A stretch of 64,000 bases of DNA, taken from Candidatus Vondammii sp. HM_W22. Its GTDB lineage: Bacteria > Pseudomonadota > Gammaproteobacteria > Chromatiales > Chromatiaceae. The stretch spans positions 310,001-374,000 of the forward strand of contig NZ_CP099567.1 of the NCBI RefSeq assembly GCF_022530855.2. The letters run 5' to 3'. Of the stretch, positions 52,393-62,715 are shown in pieces. Below the pieces are notes generated by a model, which saw only the letters and a list, made by a program, of their open reading frames with translations, did no database searches and was not told where the DNA came from. The translations under genes and the position numbers were made by a program. How positions within the stretch are numbered: position 1 is the first letter of the stretch; every line of letters begins with the position of its first letter.

Positions 52393-53748
52393 ATGGTCGC
52401 ACAAGGGGCAATGGCTGGCGGTAAAGCTGGCATGGGTAAATTCACGGAGCTACGCCAGCGGTTGCTGTTTGTCCTTGGCGCACTCCTGGTTTTCCGTATA
52501 GGAACCTTTATTCCGGTTCCGGGTGTAAACCCGATTGCACTGGCTGCTATGTTCGATCAGCAGCAAGGTACCATCCTGGACATGTTCAACATGTTCTCCG
52601 GTGGTGCCCTGAAGCGTGCGAGCTTGCTCGCCCTGGGTATCATGCCCTACATCTCTGCCTCTATTATTATGCAGCTGATGTCTGCGGTTATTCCCAAACT
52701 AGAACAGTTAAAGAAAGAGGGCGAGCAGGGGCGACGCAAGATCACCCAGTATACCCGCTATGGAACCGTTGTTCTGGCTACTTTCCAGGCTGTCGGTATA
52801 TCCATGGCATTACAGAGCCAGCAGGCAGGCGGCATGCCGGTTGTTGTTCAGGCAGGCCCTGGATTCATTCTGACTGCGGCGGTCTCTCTGGTAACAGGGA
52901 CGCTGTTTCTGATGTGGCTGGGCGAGCAGATTACCGAACGTGGCCTCGGAAACGGTATTTCGCTGATTATTTTTGCGGGCATTGTTGCTGGTCTTCCATC
53001 GGCCATCGGTGGCACTCTGGAATTGGTGCGGATCGGTGAAATGAACGCTGTAATGGTATTGGTGCTATTTGCGCTGGCTGCGGCTGTGACGGCCTTTGTG
53101 GTTTTTGTCGAGCGTGGACAGCGGCGTATAACGGTGAACTATGCGAAGCGTCAGCAGGGTAGAAAGATGTTTGCTGCCCAAAGCAGCCATTTGCCGTTGA
53201 AATTGAATATGGCAGGTGTGATTCCGCCGATTTTTGCTTCGAGTATTATTCTGTTCCCTTCGACGCTGGGGCAGTGGGTTGGTGTTCAGGAGAATATGCG
53301 TTGGTTGCAGGATATTGTCGGTAAAATAGCGCCGGGTGAGCCGCTTTATGTGCTTCTCTATGCCTTGGCAATTATATTTTTCTGCTTTTTTTACACTGCG
53401 CTGGTATTTAACTCGAAAGAGACTGCTGACAATCTGAAGCGGTCAGGAGCATTCATACCCGGTTATCGGCCAGGTGAGCAGACCGCCAAGTATATCGATA
53501 GCGTGATGTCGAGACTCACCCTGGTCGGTGCGTTTTATATTACGTCAGTGTGCCTCTTACCGGAGTTTCTGATCGTCGGCTGGAATGTTCCCTTCTATTT
53601 TGGAGGTACTTCATTGTTGATCATTGTTGTCGTAGTCATGGACTTCATGGCGCAGGTGCAGGCACATCTGATGTCTCATCAGTATGAAGGTCTAATGAAA
53701 AAGGCGAATTTGAAAGGTGGCGGCGGCGCTGGCGGTTTGCTGCGATAA
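52393..53748 (+). CDS. secY: Preprotein translocase subunit SecY
   Basis: Channel subunit of SecYEG in the inner membrane. 451 residues with ten expected membrane helices. [16 protein letters not shown] lies near the plug, [20 protein letters not shown] is conserved, and the C-terminal cytoplasmic loop [20 protein letters not shown] contacts SecA/ribosome. The ATG at 52393 abuts the rplO stop. Its partner SecE is encoded at 26582. Confidence 0.97.
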   Translation: MVAQGAMAGGKAGMGKFTELRQRLLFVLGALLVFRIGTFIPVPGVNPIALAAMFDQQQGTILDMFNMFSGGALKRASLLALGIMPYISASIIMQLMSAVIPKLEQLKKEGEQGRRKITQYTRYGTVVLATFQAVGISMALQSQQAGGMPVVVQAGPGFILTAAVSLVTGTLFLMWLGEQITERGLGNGISLIIFAGIVAGLPSAIGGTLELVRIGEMNAVMVLVLFALAAAVTAFVVFVERGQRRITVNYAKRQQGRKMFAAQSSHLPLKLNMAGVIPPIFASSIILFPSTLGQWVGVQENMRWLQDIVGKIAPGEPLYVLLYALAIIFFCFFYTALVFNSKETADNLKRSGAFIPGYRPGEQTAKYIDSVMSRLTLVGAFYITSVCLLPEFLIVGWNVPFYFGGTSLLIIVVVVMDFMAQVQAHLMSHQYEGLMKKANLKGGGGAGGLLR

Positions 53749-53835
53749 GCTTGGGAGGTTTCTGTAGAAGCTTTGGATTAAATCCAACAGTCTCCTCGGC
53801 TAATTAAGGAATTTGCGAGATTTTGGAGAAAAGCC

Positions 53836-53949
53836 ATGAAAGTCAGAGCGTCTATAAAGAAGATTTGTAAAAACTGTAAGATCGTAAAGCGCAACGGTGT
53901 TGTGCGCGTGATCTGCAAAGAGCCTCGCCATAAACAGCGTCAGGGCTGA
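53836..53949 (+). CDS. rpmJ: 50S ribosomal protein L36, zinc-binding form
   Basis: 37 residues, too short for usual ORF cut-offs: [20 protein letters not shown] and [17 protein letters not shown]. Cys11, Cys14, Cys27 and His32 make the zinc ribbon (C-plus form). It lies 87 bp after secY, the conserved end of the spc operon. Confidence 0.97.
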   Translation: MKVRASIKKICKNCKIVKRNGVVRVICKEPRHKQRQG

Positions 53950-53960
53950 TTTTTTTATAT

Positions 53961-53989
53961 TTGATTTATTAATTATATTGAGTTATAAT
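53961..53989 (+). promoter_or_regulatory. Promoter of the alpha operon
   Basis: -35 TTGATT (53961-53966), 17-bp spacer, consensus -10 TATAAT (53984-53989), in an AT-rich gap 48 bp before rpsM. Confidence 0.7.
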
Positions 53990-54036
53990 TTCCTGTTTTA
54001 CAAGCGGGAATTTAGCTTTAGGACAGGAGTAACCCG

Positions 54037-54393
54037 ATGGCCCGTATTGCAGGCGTCAACATTCCGGATCGTAGACACGCAGTCGTTGCGTTGACCTCAA
54101 TCTATGGAATCGGTGGTAACCTCGCAGCAGACATCTGCAAAGCAGCGGGTGTGGCTCTGGACGCAAGGATTCAGGATATGACCGAAGGTGAGGTCGATAA
54201 CCTGCGTACAGAAGTTGCCAAATACACGGTTGAAGGTGACCTTCGTCGTGAGATCTCTATGAACATAAAGAGGCTTATGGACTTGGGGTGCAATCGTGGG
54301 ATCCGCCATCGTCGTGGACTCCCAGTACGAGGGCAGCGTACACAAACCAACGCACGAACTCGCAAGGGTCCTCGTCGTTCAATTAAGCGATAA
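54037..54393 (+). CDS. rpsM: 30S ribosomal protein S13
   Basis: 30S head protein forming intersubunit bridges. [20 protein letters not shown]; the C-terminal tail [20 protein letters not shown] reaches the P-site tRNA. 118 residues as in E. coli. Confidence 0.97.
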   Translation: MARIAGVNIPDRRHAVVALTSIYGIGGNLAADICKAAGVALDARIQDMTEGEVDNLRTEVAKYTVEGDLRREISMNIKRLMDLGCNRGIRHRRGLPVRGQRTQTNARTRKGPRRSIKR

Positions 54394-54452
54394 GTTCAGT
54401 CTGACTGATTCAATCGACTGGATTTTAGAGAGAAGTTCACAGGAACAAGCAA

Positions 54453-54842
54453 ATGGCAAAACCGAGCGGCCGTTCGCGGAAGAAGGTGATGGTAAGCGTT
54501 ACTGATGGTGTCGCGCACATTCATGCCTCTTTCAATAACACGATTATTACAATTTCAGATCGACAGGGTAATGTATTGTCATGGGCAACTGCAGGCGGTT
54601 CTGGCTTTCGTGGTTCGCGCAAGAGCACACCTTTTGCAGCGCAGGTTGCAGCTGATCGTGCAGGTCAAGTGGCCAAAGAGTATGGTGTGAAAAACCTGGA
54701 TGTAAACGTCAAGGGCCCTGGCCCTGGTCGCGAGTCCGCTGTGCGTGCGCTGAATAACGCAGGTTTCAAAGTCACCAGCATTAGCGATGTTACGCCGATT
54801 CCACATAACGGCTGTCGTCCACCTAAAAAGCGTCGTGTCTGA
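54453..54842 (+). CDS. rpsK: 30S ribosomal protein S11
   Basis: Platform protein near the E-site m[23 protein letters not shown] and the end [18 protein letters not shown] are conserved. 129 residues as in E. coli. Confidence 0.97.
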   Translation: MAKPSGRSRKKVMVSVTDGVAHIHASFNNTIITISDRQGNVLSWATAGGSGFRGSRKSTPFAAQVAADRAGQVAKEYGVKNLDVNVKGPGPGRESAVRALNNAGFKVTSISDVTPIPHNGCRPPKKRRV

Positions 54843-54861
54843 CCTGGAGTTATAGACGATC

Positions 54862-55482
54862 ATGGCAAGGTATATCGGACCCACATGTAAACTCAGCCGG
54901 CGTGAAGGCACAGATCTTTATTTGAAGAGCCGTGCCCGCTCCCTGGAATCCAAATGTAACATGGAGAAGCAGCCAGGGCAGACAGATGAACGTCGCCGCC
55001 GCCTCTCTGATTACGGCGTACAGCTGCGTGAAAAGCAGAAAATGCGTCGTATGTATGGCGTCATGGAGAAGCAGTTCAGAAATTACTATAAGAGTGCTGC
55101 ACTGGCTAAAGGTGCAACAGGCGATAAGCTCTTCTCCCTGCTTGAGCAGCGTCTTGACAACGTGGTTTATCGTATGGGCTTTGGTAGTACTCGCGCAGAG
55201 TCTCGTCAGTTAGTCAGTCATAAGGCGATTGAAGTCAACAGTAAATTGGTAAATGTGCCTTCTTATCATGTGCAGGCGGACGATGTTATCACCATACGTG
55301 AAAAAGCCAAGAAACAGCTGCGTATTAAAGGCGCGCTGGAACTTGCCGCACAGTACGGTTTCTCGGATTGGATCGAAGTTGATGCCAAAGCGATGAAGGG
55401 TACATTTAAACGTATCCCTGATCGTTCAGAGTTGCCAGCTGAGATCAACGAACAGTTGGTTGTCGAGCTGTACTCCAAATAA
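54862..55482 (+). CDS. rpsD: 30S ribosomal protein S4
   Basis: Primary 16S-binding protein; in E. coli the translational repressor of the alpha operon. The S4 RNA-binding domain contains [20 protein letters not shown] then [10 protein letters not shown]. 206 residues as in E. coli. Confidence 0.97.
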   Translation: MARYIGPTCKLSRREGTDLYLKSRARSLESKCNMEKQPGQTDERRRRLSDYGVQLREKQKMRRMYGVMEKQFRNYYKSAALAKGATGDKLFSLLEQRLDNVVYRMGFGSTRAESRQLVSHKAIEVNSKLVNVPSYHVQADDVITIREKAKKQLRIKGALELAAQYGFSDWIEVDAKAMKGTFKRIPDRSELPAEINEQLVVELYSK

Positions 55483-55505
55483 AAGACTAGATCTAAGAGG
55501 TTGAA

Positions 55506-56492
55506 ATGCCGGAATTCATTAGCGAATTTCTAAAACCACGGCTGGTTAATGTGCAGCAGCTCTCTGAGCGGCATGCCAAAATATCACTGGAGCCGCTGGA
55601 GCGTGGCTTTGGTCATACTCTGGGTAATGCACTGCGCCGTATCCTGCTCTCATCCATAAGTGGTTGTGCAGTGGTTGAGGCCGAAATTGATGGCGTCCTG
55701 CATGAATACAGCAGCATCGAAGGTGTACATGAGGATGTGCTTGAGATCATGCTTAATCTGAAAGATCTAGCATTGGTTATGCACGTACGTGATGAGGCCA
55801 CTTTGACTCTGACCAAAAGTGGTGCTGGCCCTGTTCTTGCCAGTGATATTACCCTTGATCACGATATTGAAATAGCAAACCCTGATCATATTATAGCCAA
55901 CCTCACAGAGGGCAGTAGTATAAGTATGAAGCTCAAGGTGGCTAGAGGCATTGGTTATCAGCCAGCTGCTACAAGGCAATCAGCTGATACCGAAGACCAT
56001 CCGATAGGGCGACTACAATTGGACGCATCATTTTCGCCGGTGCGCCGTGTCTCCTATTCTGTTGAAGCAGCCCGTGTCGAGCAGCGTACTGATCTTGATC
56101 GCCTAGTAATTGATCTGGAAACAGATGGTACCATTGATCCTGAAGAGTCGATTCGTCGCTCAGCCACAATTCTGCAGGATCAGCTGTCCACTTTTGTCAG
56201 TCTTGATGAAAACACCACAGCTGATACACTTGAAGAGCCAGAAAAGCCGGCAATTGACCCGATTCTTATACGTCCGGTTGATGATCTGGAGTTGACAGTA
56301 CGTTCTGCCAACTGTTTGAAGGCCGAGAATATTTTCGTGATTGGTGACTTGATTCAGCGCACCGAGGTTGAGCTGTTGAAGACTCCTAATCTGGGTAAAA
56401 AGTCACTGACTGAAATCAAGGATGTGCTTGCCACCCGAGGTCTTTCTCTGGGTATGCGGCTGGAGAACTGGCCGCCGGAAGGCCTAGAGTAA
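55506..56492 (+). CDS. rpoA: RNA polymerase subunit alpha
   Basis: Dimerises to nucleate the polymerase. The N-terminal domain has [20 protein letters not shown]. After a flexible linker ([10 protein letters not shown]) the C-terminal domain carries [20 protein letters not shown] and [20 protein letters not shown], which binds UP elements and activators. 328 residues (E. coli 329). Confidence 0.98.
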   Translation: MPEFISEFLKPRLVNVQQLSERHAKISLEPLERGFGHTLGNALRRILLSSISGCAVVEAEIDGVLHEYSSIEGVHEDVLEIMLNLKDLALVMHVRDEATLTLTKSGAGPVLASDITLDHDIEIANPDHIIANLTEGSSISMKLKVARGIGYQPAATRQSADTEDHPIGRLQLDASFSPVRRVSYSVEAARVEQRTDLDRLVIDLETDGTIDPEESIRRSATILQDQLSTFVSLDENTTADTLEEPEKPAIDPILIRPVDDLELTVRSANCLKAENIFVIGDLIQRTEVELLKTPNLGKKSLTEIKDVLATRGLSLGMRLENWPPEGLE

Positions 56493-56561
56493 ATTGCCTG
56501 CTGAGCATAATCCAGTAAACGAATTTTTTGCTATTAACTATTTAACTAAGGAAGTCGATCC

Positions 56562-56951
56562 ATGCGTCATCGCAAGTCAGGACGGCAACTAAACCGTAAC
56601 AGCACACACCGCAAGGCCATGTTTCGAAACATGACTTGCTCACTGTTACGTCACGAGCTGATCAAAACCACACTGCCCAAGGCTAAAGAGCTGCGACGTG
56701 TCGCAGAGCCAATTTTGACCATGGGTAAGATTGATAGTGTTGCCAAGCACCGTTTGGCTTTCGATCGCCTTCGTGATGATGAGGTTGTTGGAAAGCTGTT
56801 CAATGAACTGGGGTCTCGTTACAAGGAGCGGGCTGGTGGTTACCTGCGTATCTTGAAGTGCGGTTATCGTGCTGGAGACAAGGCAGTCATGGCTTATGTT
56901 GAGCTGGTCGATCGCCCGGATTTGTCTGAAGAGGCTGTGGAAGTCGAATAG
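56562..56951 (+). CDS. rplQ: 50S ribosomal protein L17
   Basis: Tunnel-exit protein, last of the alpha operon. [20 protein letters not shown] and [15 protein letters not shown] are conserved; [20 protein letters not shown] follows. 129 residues (E. coli 127). Confidence 0.97.
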   Translation: MRHRKSGRQLNRNSTHRKAMFRNMTCSLLRHELIKTTLPKAKELRRVAEPILTMGKIDSVAKHRLAFDRLRDDEVVGKLFNELGSRYKERAGGYLRILKCGYRAGDKAVMAYVELVDRPDLSEEAVEVE

Positions 56952-57049
56952 CCGGATTGCTGTAGATGTACAGAAGCCGCGAGTAATGGCCCAGTTTTTT
57001 GTTGCTAGATGAGTATCTAGTCACCCCTGAATTATTTATAACTATAATC

Positions 57050-57202
57050 TAAGTATAAATTAGTAAGCTATTTATGATGGAATGGTTTGCAAGGAAAGTC
57101 CTCCTTCAACATCAGAATCCTGCAAAGTATGAAACTACAAAGTCCGGATAACGGTGCTGATTTATTCCGTTCGCAACTTTCTTAGATCCTAAACCTCTCG
57201 CA
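57050..57202 (+). mobile_element. 5' fragment of an IS5-family element
   Basis: About 150 bases match 18400-18560: a leader with TAGTAAGCTAT and ATGGTTTGCA, then an ATG at 57128 opening MKLQSPDNGADLFRS, a stop after QLS, then ILNLSQ. The match ends abruptly at about 57202 where IS256 sequence begins. Confidence 0.75.
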
Positions 57203-57940
57203 AGTCTCGGGAAGCGCTGTATTGATTGCGTCTGGAAAGCCCTTCAGGCCATCGACACAGGCAATCAAAATATTCTTCACGCCGCGATTCTGGAGCTCTG
57301 TGAGTACATTGAGCCAGAACTTGGTACCCTCATTCTCTGACAGCCAGAGCCCCAACAATTCCTTGTGGCCCTCCATGTTCACGCCCAGTGCCAGATAAAT
57401 TGCCTTATTGATCACTTTCTTGTCTTGCCGGATTTTTACGACAATACAATCCAGATAAATAAATGGGATAGACCGCATCTAGTGGCCTAGATTGCTATTC
57501 AATCACTTGTTCAATAACAGCGTCAGTCACTTTGGAAATCAAGGTGGCGGAGACATCAGCACCGTACATTTCTTTAACGGTCGTGACGATTTCTCGTGTT
57601 GTCATGCCCTGGGCATACAAGAAAATAATCTTGTCGTCCATGGAAGTAAATTGACGCTGGTATTTTTTAACGAGCTTGGGTTCGAAACTCCCAGCTCTGT
57701 CGCGTGGTGTATCGAGCTCGAACTGGCCGGCTTCCGTTCGGTTAGTCTTACTGGCATAGCCGTTGCGGTTATTGTCAGCTTCGGACTGCTCGTGCCTTTC
57801 AAAGCCAAGATGATCATCTAACTCAGCGTTCAGTGCCGCTTCGACCGTAATCTTGGTTAGCATCTGATGGAAGTCTTTGAGGTCGTCTTCCATCTTGATG
57901 TTTTTAGCTGCCGCATGAGCGATCGCCTATAGTTCTTTCT
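57203..57940 (-). pseudogene. IS256-family transposase, truncated copy
   Basis: The start MNKKEL is followed by TAG at codon 7, then AIAHAAAKNIKMEDDLKDF in frame. The run DDHLGFERHEQSEADNN to ISKVTDAVIEQVIE is open, then a stop, then [20 protein letters not shown] and [20 protein letters not shown] to the truncation. Copy 2 keeps Arg at the codon that is a stop in copy 1 (MTTREIVTT). The catalytic Glu region is lost. Confidence 0.85.
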
Positions 57941-58012
57941 TGTTCATAGTGCCTATCCTCAACCATGCTTGGGTTTAATGATAGACAGTTACACAGAATT
58001 CAGGACACCCTC
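57203..58012 (-). mobile_element. IS256-family element, copy 2, 3'-truncated
   Basis: The right end (58012) has the same terminal repeat as copy 1, GAGGGTGTCCTGAATTCTGT on the minus strand. The other end is missing: homology stops at 57203, within the transposase codons for PET. The remaining 810 bp are the 5' two-thirds of the element, fused to an IS5-family fragment. Confidence 0.85.
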
Positions 58013-58083
58013 GATCAACCAGATACGCCGCTTTTTTCAATGCCTTTCAAACATCACTTTCAGTTATACCTCACGTTGGAGGA

Positions 58084-58734
58084 TTATCTGACGTAACCGA
58101 TAATGGAAATAAAATGGCTAATGGAGCCCAGCAACACAAACAGGTGCCAAATACCATGTGCATGGGGTAGCTTTTTCAGGTTGTCCAACAGATAAAATAC
58201 AATCCCTACGGAATAGATTATGCCGCCTATGGTGAGCCACATGATGCCAGGTGTGGGCATCGAGGCACGTAAACTGGAGTATTCGAATGCGCATATCCAT
58301 CCCATCAATAAATAGATAAGGATTTGTAGAACCTCAATTCGGCGACTGATCAGCAAGTCAAGCAACAAACCCAGCAGCGCCAGACTCCACACTATACTCA
58401 GCATAACCGGGCCACTGCCATCTCCCAGAGAAAGTACCATATAGGGTGTATAGGTGCCGGCGATCAGCAGATAGATCGCAACGTGATCTAGTTTTCGGAA
58501 TATGCGTTTCAATTTGGGAGGATAAAAGCTGTGGTATAGGGTCGACATGGTATAAAGCACGATCAGTGTAACGCCAAATACCGTGAAGCCTATAATGGCA
58601 GCCCAATTGTTCTGTTGAATGCCTACTGTCAGCAAAGCACCAAAACCGATCAGCGCTAAAATAGTGCCGACCAAGTGGGATATGCTATTGAATTTTTCTC
58701 CGTAGTACATGCGCTGTTCCGATGGCGGTTCCAC
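58084..58734 (-). CDS. Hemolysin III / PAQR-family membrane protein
   Basis: 216 residues with about seven hydrophobic segments. The family motifs are present: FNSISHLVG near the start, TMSTLYHSF after segment 2, LDHVAIYLLIAGTYTP in the middle and HAHGIWHLFVLLGSISHF near the end. The conserved His residues match the metal-dependent CREST/PAQR hydrolase-like site. The physiological role in bacteria is unclear; the haemolysin name is historical. ATG at 58734. It stands alone, bounded by IS debris and a long gene-poor gap. Confidence 0.88.
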   Translation of the reverse strand: MEPPSEQRMYYGEKFNSISHLVGTILALIGFGALLTVGIQQNNWAAIIGFTVFGVTLIVLYTMSTLYHSFYPPKLKRIFRKLDHVAIYLLIAGTYTPYMVLSLGDGSGPVMLSIVWSLALLGLLLDLLISRRIEVLQILIYLLMGWICAFEYSSLRASMPTPGIMWLTIGGIIYSVGIVFYLLDNLKKLPHAHGIWHLFVLLGSISHFISIIGYVR

Positions 58735-59780
58735 GAGCTGTGTAGAAGGTTCATTATAGGATATTGGTTACTCCAATGTCCGGTTGGGGTTTTGATTTTT
58801 ATGCTATGAAGCACTGCAGGTATATAGAGCATGCTCACCGTCAGGTGTAATCTGTTGCGATCCTGCCATTAGTCTCTGTGCTAAAAGACCGAAGCAAAAT
58901 AGGTATGGTTACTCGAAAAATATTATTTTTCAGCCTTATGTTTTTCGGCGCTGTTTTGCCATTGGCGCTGTGCCCATTCAGGTTCGGGAGAGCGGGGGGC
59001 TATGTTGTCGAACAGGTCGCTGAGGGTCTGGGCATTCCCTGTGGGATGGTGTTTTGAGCCCTTCAGGGCTCCTTAAAATACAACGCCTACTACCTGGAGA
59101 AGTCGGATGGGTGAGTATTTATAGAAAAATTGTGGATTGAACTTTTTTGCCGCTCCGTCCACTTTTGACAATAATTTCCGAGATAGGGGGGCGTGTCAAA
59201 GGGTGTGAGGCAGTAGCTTCGTGCCTTGGATACAATCTAGGTTTTAAGGTATTTACTTTCATCCCCGCTGGCTTGTGGGCGATGCCACTCGTCGATTATG
59301 CAATGCCATTAAGGCAAACAAACCGGAAGACCCCGGTCAAGTTTATCCTCATGAAGACCACAGACAATAGCAACAGAGACCTTTCCGAACCGATTTCCTT
59401 TGGCCAGAAGTGTGTAATCTGGCTTCTACGATTACTACTACCAGCCGAAGTAACGTAGGCTATTTTATGGCTGATCTGATTACAGATCCTGGCATATGGA
59501 TTAAATGGAAAAGGCAAATGCCGGTGATCTACAATTGGATATAGTCGTAGTTGAACATTGACTCAGGGTTGCTTTATTCCGATAAGCTGACCTCTGTCGT
59601 TATTTATTGGATATGAGATCTGTATGAGGCATATCTGATACTTTCACAAATACCAGCTCCTGCTTGAAGTAACTTTCTGGCCTGTTAGGCTACACATGAG
59701 GCCTGCAGGAGCTTATCTGTCTGGAGAAAGCGGGCCAAATCCCCTATTCTTCAACCTCTTTTATTAGACTTGATGCCGAT
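58735..59780. other. 1-kb gene-poor gap
   Basis: No gene is convincing here. A minus-strand frame at about 58950-59060 (TGNAQTLSDLFDNIAPRSPE then PEWAQRQWQNSAEKHKAEK) looks like a protein C-terminus without a start. A plus-strand frame at 59190-59330 (CNAIKANKPEDPGQVYPHED) looks protein-like but is broken. Both may be remnants. Confidence 0.35.
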
Positions 59781-60866
59781 ATGCTTAAAGACAACCTTAA
59801 TAACACCAATGTCGCCTCCGAGCGGGTACTTATCTCTCCAGCGGACCTGAAATGTCACCTCCCTTTGTCGGAAGAGGGTGAGCAGGCAGTCTGGGCTGGG
59901 CGTCAGACCATCAAAAGGATTTTTAGTCGTGAGGATCACCGCTTTCTGGTGGTGACGGGCCCCTGTTCCATTCATGATATTGAGGCGGCCAAGGATTATG
60001 CCCTGCGACTGAAAAAGCTGCATAATGAACTGGGGGATACACTCCATATCGTCATGCGTATCTACTTCGAGAAGCATCGTACCACGGTTGGTTGGAAGGG
60101 GCTGATCAACGATCCCCAAATGGATGATTCCTTTCATATTGAAAAGGGCATTCACCGGGCGCGTGAACTGCTGATCTGGCTTGCTGAATTGAGATTGCCC
60201 GCGGCGACCGAGGCGCTGGACCCGATCAGTCCACAGTATCTTGCTGACCTTTTCTCCTGGTCGGCGATTGGCGCACGTACCACCGAGTCACAAACTCATC
60301 GTGAAATGGCTTCCGGGCTTTCAATGCCGGTAGGCATCAAAAATGGTACCGATGGCGGTCTGGAGATCGCTATCAACGCCTTGCAGTCGGTTTCTCATCC
60401 TCATAGCTTCCTGGGAATCAATCAGCGTGGTCAGGTAACTGTAATCCGTACCCGGGGCAATGTCTGTGGTCATATCATTCTGCGCGGTGGTAATGTCCAG
60501 CCTAATTATGACTCGGTGCATGTGGCGCTTTGTGAAGAGGCGCTGAAAAAGGCCGGATTGCGGGAGAACATCATGATAGATTGTAGCCATGGTAATTCCA
60601 ACAAACAACCGGAATTGCAGCCTTTGGTGGCGGAAAATGTTACTAGTCAGATAGTTGAAGGGAATAACTCTATTCTGGGCATTATGCTGGAGAGTAATAT
60701 CAATCCCGGAAGCCAGTCGATACCGGGCGATCTGAGTAAACTTGAGTATGGTGTTTCAGTGACCGATGCCTGTATAGATTGGGACTCCACAGAAAATCTG
60801 TTGCGGGACATGACGGCAAAGCTGAAAGATGTGCTGCCGGAGAGAGCTGCACCACAGGGGAAGTAA
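59781..60866 (+). CDS. 3-deoxy-7-phosphoheptulonate (DAHP) synthase, type I
   Basis: Condenses phosphoenolpyruvate with erythrose-4-phosphate, the first step of the shikimate pathway. AroF/AroG/AroH class: VVTGPCSIHD at 57-66 with the metal Cys62, GARTTESQ, GIKNGTDGG, HIILRGGNVQPNY and MIDCSHGNSNKQ are in family order. 361 residues (E. coli 350-356). The PEP loop reads KHRTTVGWKG at 98-107 where the family has KPRTT, so His99 replaces a usually invariant Pro. Which amino acid inhibits it cannot be read, so I give no aroF/G/H letter. It is convergent with the type II enzyme at 61381. Confidence 0.93.
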   Translation: MLKDNLNNTNVASERVLISPADLKCHLPLSEEGEQAVWAGRQTIKRIFSREDHRFLVVTGPCSIHDIEAAKDYALRLKKLHNELGDTLHIVMRIYFEKHRTTVGWKGLINDPQMDDSFHIEKGIHRARELLIWLAELRLPAATEALDPISPQYLADLFSWSAIGARTTESQTHREMASGLSMPVGIKNGTDGGLEIAINALQSVSHPHSFLGINQRGQVTVIRTRGNVCGHIILRGGNVQPNYDSVHVALCEEALKKAGLRENIMIDCSHGNSNKQPELQPLVAENVTSQIVEGNNSILGIMLESNINPGSQSIPGDLSKLEYGVSVTDACIDWDSTENLLRDMTAKLKDVLPERAAPQGK

Positions 60867-60997
60867 TAGAAAATAGGGTCACTAAGAGGATGATGGTCCA
60901 AGTGAGGAATCGGTTATCGGTTAGTAATGAGCAATACTGTTGCGATACTGCCTTCTGAAAAGTACGGGTGGTGCATTTATAACCTGAATCCACCATA

Positions 60998-61016
60998 ATT
61001 CATGAATTGATCAGAG
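60998..61016. repeat. 19-bp intergenic repeat, copy 2
   Basis: Exact second copy of ATTCATGAATTGATCAGAG (first at 9216). It lies just upstream of the DUF2164 pseudogene. Confidence 0.7.
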
Positions 61017-61043
61017 GCTTCTTTAAAGAGAGTGGGTATTTGA

Positions 61044-61297
61044 GTGTCAAAGATAGATTTCTCTCAAAGAGGAAAAAGAGATCCTCATTGGTAAGGTTCA
61101 ACTTTATTTCAGTGAAGAGCTAAATCAAAATATTGGCTAGTTTGATGCTGAATTTCTATTGGACTCTTTTTATGAAGAAGCTGGAGCGTATTTATAATCG
61201 TGGTTTGTCGGATGCTCAGTCCATATTAGAGAGTAGATTGGATACGATTTCTGAAGCCATATATGAAATTGAGACGCCAACACAATTCAGTGGGTGA
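61044..61297 (+). pseudogene. DUF2164-family protein, broken by frameshifts and a stop
   Basis: From GTG 61044, VSKIDFS reads, then a shift gives EEKEILIGKVQLYFSEELNQ and NIG, an in-frame TAG, then FDAEFLLDSFYEEAGAYL. After a one-base loss near 61192, YNRGLSDAQSILESRLDTIS and EAIYEIETPTQFSG follow to TGA at 61295-61297. The order and spacing match DUF2164 proteins of about 80 residues, whose function is unknown. Three lesions show it is dead. Confidence 0.75.
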
Positions 61298-61380
61298 AAC
61301 ACTTAACAGACGCGTCGATTAGCTTGCTCTCAAACCCATGCTTCCCATATGGATTGATGGAATCCAGAGGTGGGTGACAC

Positions 61381-62715
61381 TCAGCCAGCCGTTTTTCTGA
61401 CGATGGCCATGGCCATCTCAAGGGCCTGCTCATAATTAAGCCGAGGGTCCACCTGGGTTTTGTAGGCCCGTTTCAGCCCGGCTTCATCCAAGCCACGGGC
61501 TCCACCGATGCACTCTGTTACATCGTCGCCGGTGAGCTCGAAATGGACACCCCCGAGAATACTTCCTTCCCTATGATGAATATCGAAGGTCTGCTCCAGC
61601 TCTGAAAGGATATTGTCAAAACGGCGGGTTTTATAGCCGTTTTCGGTGGTCTCTGTATTACCGTGCATGGGATCGCATACCCAGAGCACGCATTTTCCTG
61701 TCTGCCTTACCGCATCAATCAGCTTTGGTAGACCTTCAGCGATCTTTTCTGCACCAAACCGGTGTATGAATACCAGTTTTCCTGCTTCATTGTCAGGATT
61801 GAGACGCTCAACAAGGGCCTGTATCCACTCAGTTGGCATATCGGCACCGACTTTAACGCCCACGGGGTTTTTGATGCCGCGGAAATACTCGATGTGGGCA
61901 CCGTCAATTTCTGCTGTTCGGAGGCCGATCCAGGGTAGATGGGTCGAGAGGTTGTAGTACCCTGATCTGTTGGGTACCTCACGGGTCAACGCCTGTTCGT
62001 AATGCAGGTGTAGTCCTTCATGGCTGGTATTAAACCTAACCCGGTTGAGCTCACTGTTTTTAGCGCTCCCCAGGGTCTCCATGAATCTCAGTGAGTTGGA
62101 GAGGTCCTTTACCGCTTTATGGTACTCATTGGATAGTGGGGAGTGGCTGACAAAATCCAGATCCCAGTTCTCTGGGTGATGGAGATCGGCAAAGCCGCTC
62201 TCAGAGAGAGCCCTGATAAAATTCAGTGTCATGGCGGCACGGCCATAACCTCTTAATAGGCGTACCGGGTCGGGTGTTCGCGATTCGGTAGTAAAGGCGG
62301 GGCCGTTGATCAAGTCACCGCGATAGCTGGGGAGGGTGATGTTATCCAGGGTTTCAGTATCGGCAGAGCGGGGTTTTGCATACTGTCCTGCAATACGGCC
62401 GACCCGGATCACCGGTTTGTTGAGGCCATGGATCATCATCAGACTCATCTGCAGGAGGATCTTTAGTTTATTGGTGATGACCGGAGAGGTGCAGTCGCTG
62501 AAACTTTCAGCACAATCGCCACCCTGCAATAGGAAGGCATTGCCTCTCGATGCTTCGGCCAGCTGGCTTTTTAATGCATCGACCTCCCAGGAAGTGACCA
62601 GTGGAGGGAGCTGGGAAAGCTGATCCAGTATCTCGTCAAGAGCCTGTATGGAAGGGTATTTTGCCTGCTGTTTAGCCAGCTTCTCCTGCCAGGATGCGGG
62701 GTGCCAATCACTCAT
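61381..62715 (-). CDS. 3-deoxy-7-phosphoheptulonate (DAHP) synthase, type II (plant-like)
   Basis: Same reaction as the gene at 59781 but a distinct sequence class. [15 protein letters not shown] at 61-75 includes the metal-binding Cys68. [48 protein letters not shown] and [20 protein letters not shown] follow in family order. 444 residues, typical of type II (about 450). Type II enzymes occur in plants, actinobacteria and several proteobacteria, in some cases tied to secondary aromatic metabolism. Its start overlaps the stop of the next minus-strand gene by 4 bp, so it is cotranscribed with the paaK-like remnant and the thioesterase. Confidence 0.94.
   Translation of the reverse strand: MSDWHPASWQEKLAKQQAKYPSIQALDEILDQLSQLPPLVTSWEVDALKSQLAEASRGNAFLLQGGDCAESFSDCTSPVITNKLKILLQMSLMMIHGLNKPVIRVGRIAGQYAKPRSADTETLDNITLPSYRGDLINGPAFTTESRTPDPVRLLRGYGRAAMTLNFIRALSESGFADLHHPENWDLDFVSHSPLSNEYHKAVKDLSNSLRFMETLGSAKNSELNRVRFNTSHEGLHLHYEQALTREVPNRSGYYNLSTHLPWIGLRTAEIDGAHIEYFRGIKNPVGVKVGADMPTEWIQALVERLNPDNEAGKLVFIHRFGAEKIAEGLPKLIDAVRQTGKCVLWVCDPMHGNTETTENGYKTRRFDNILSELEQTFDIHHREGSILGGVHFELTGDDVTECIGGARGLDEAGLKRAYKTQVDPRLNYEQALEMAMAIVRKTAG

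Noticed and set aside
54037-56951. Classical S4-binding pseudoknot in the alpha-operon leader
   Set aside because: The 87-bp leader before rpsM shows no structure I could match to the E. coli site by eye.
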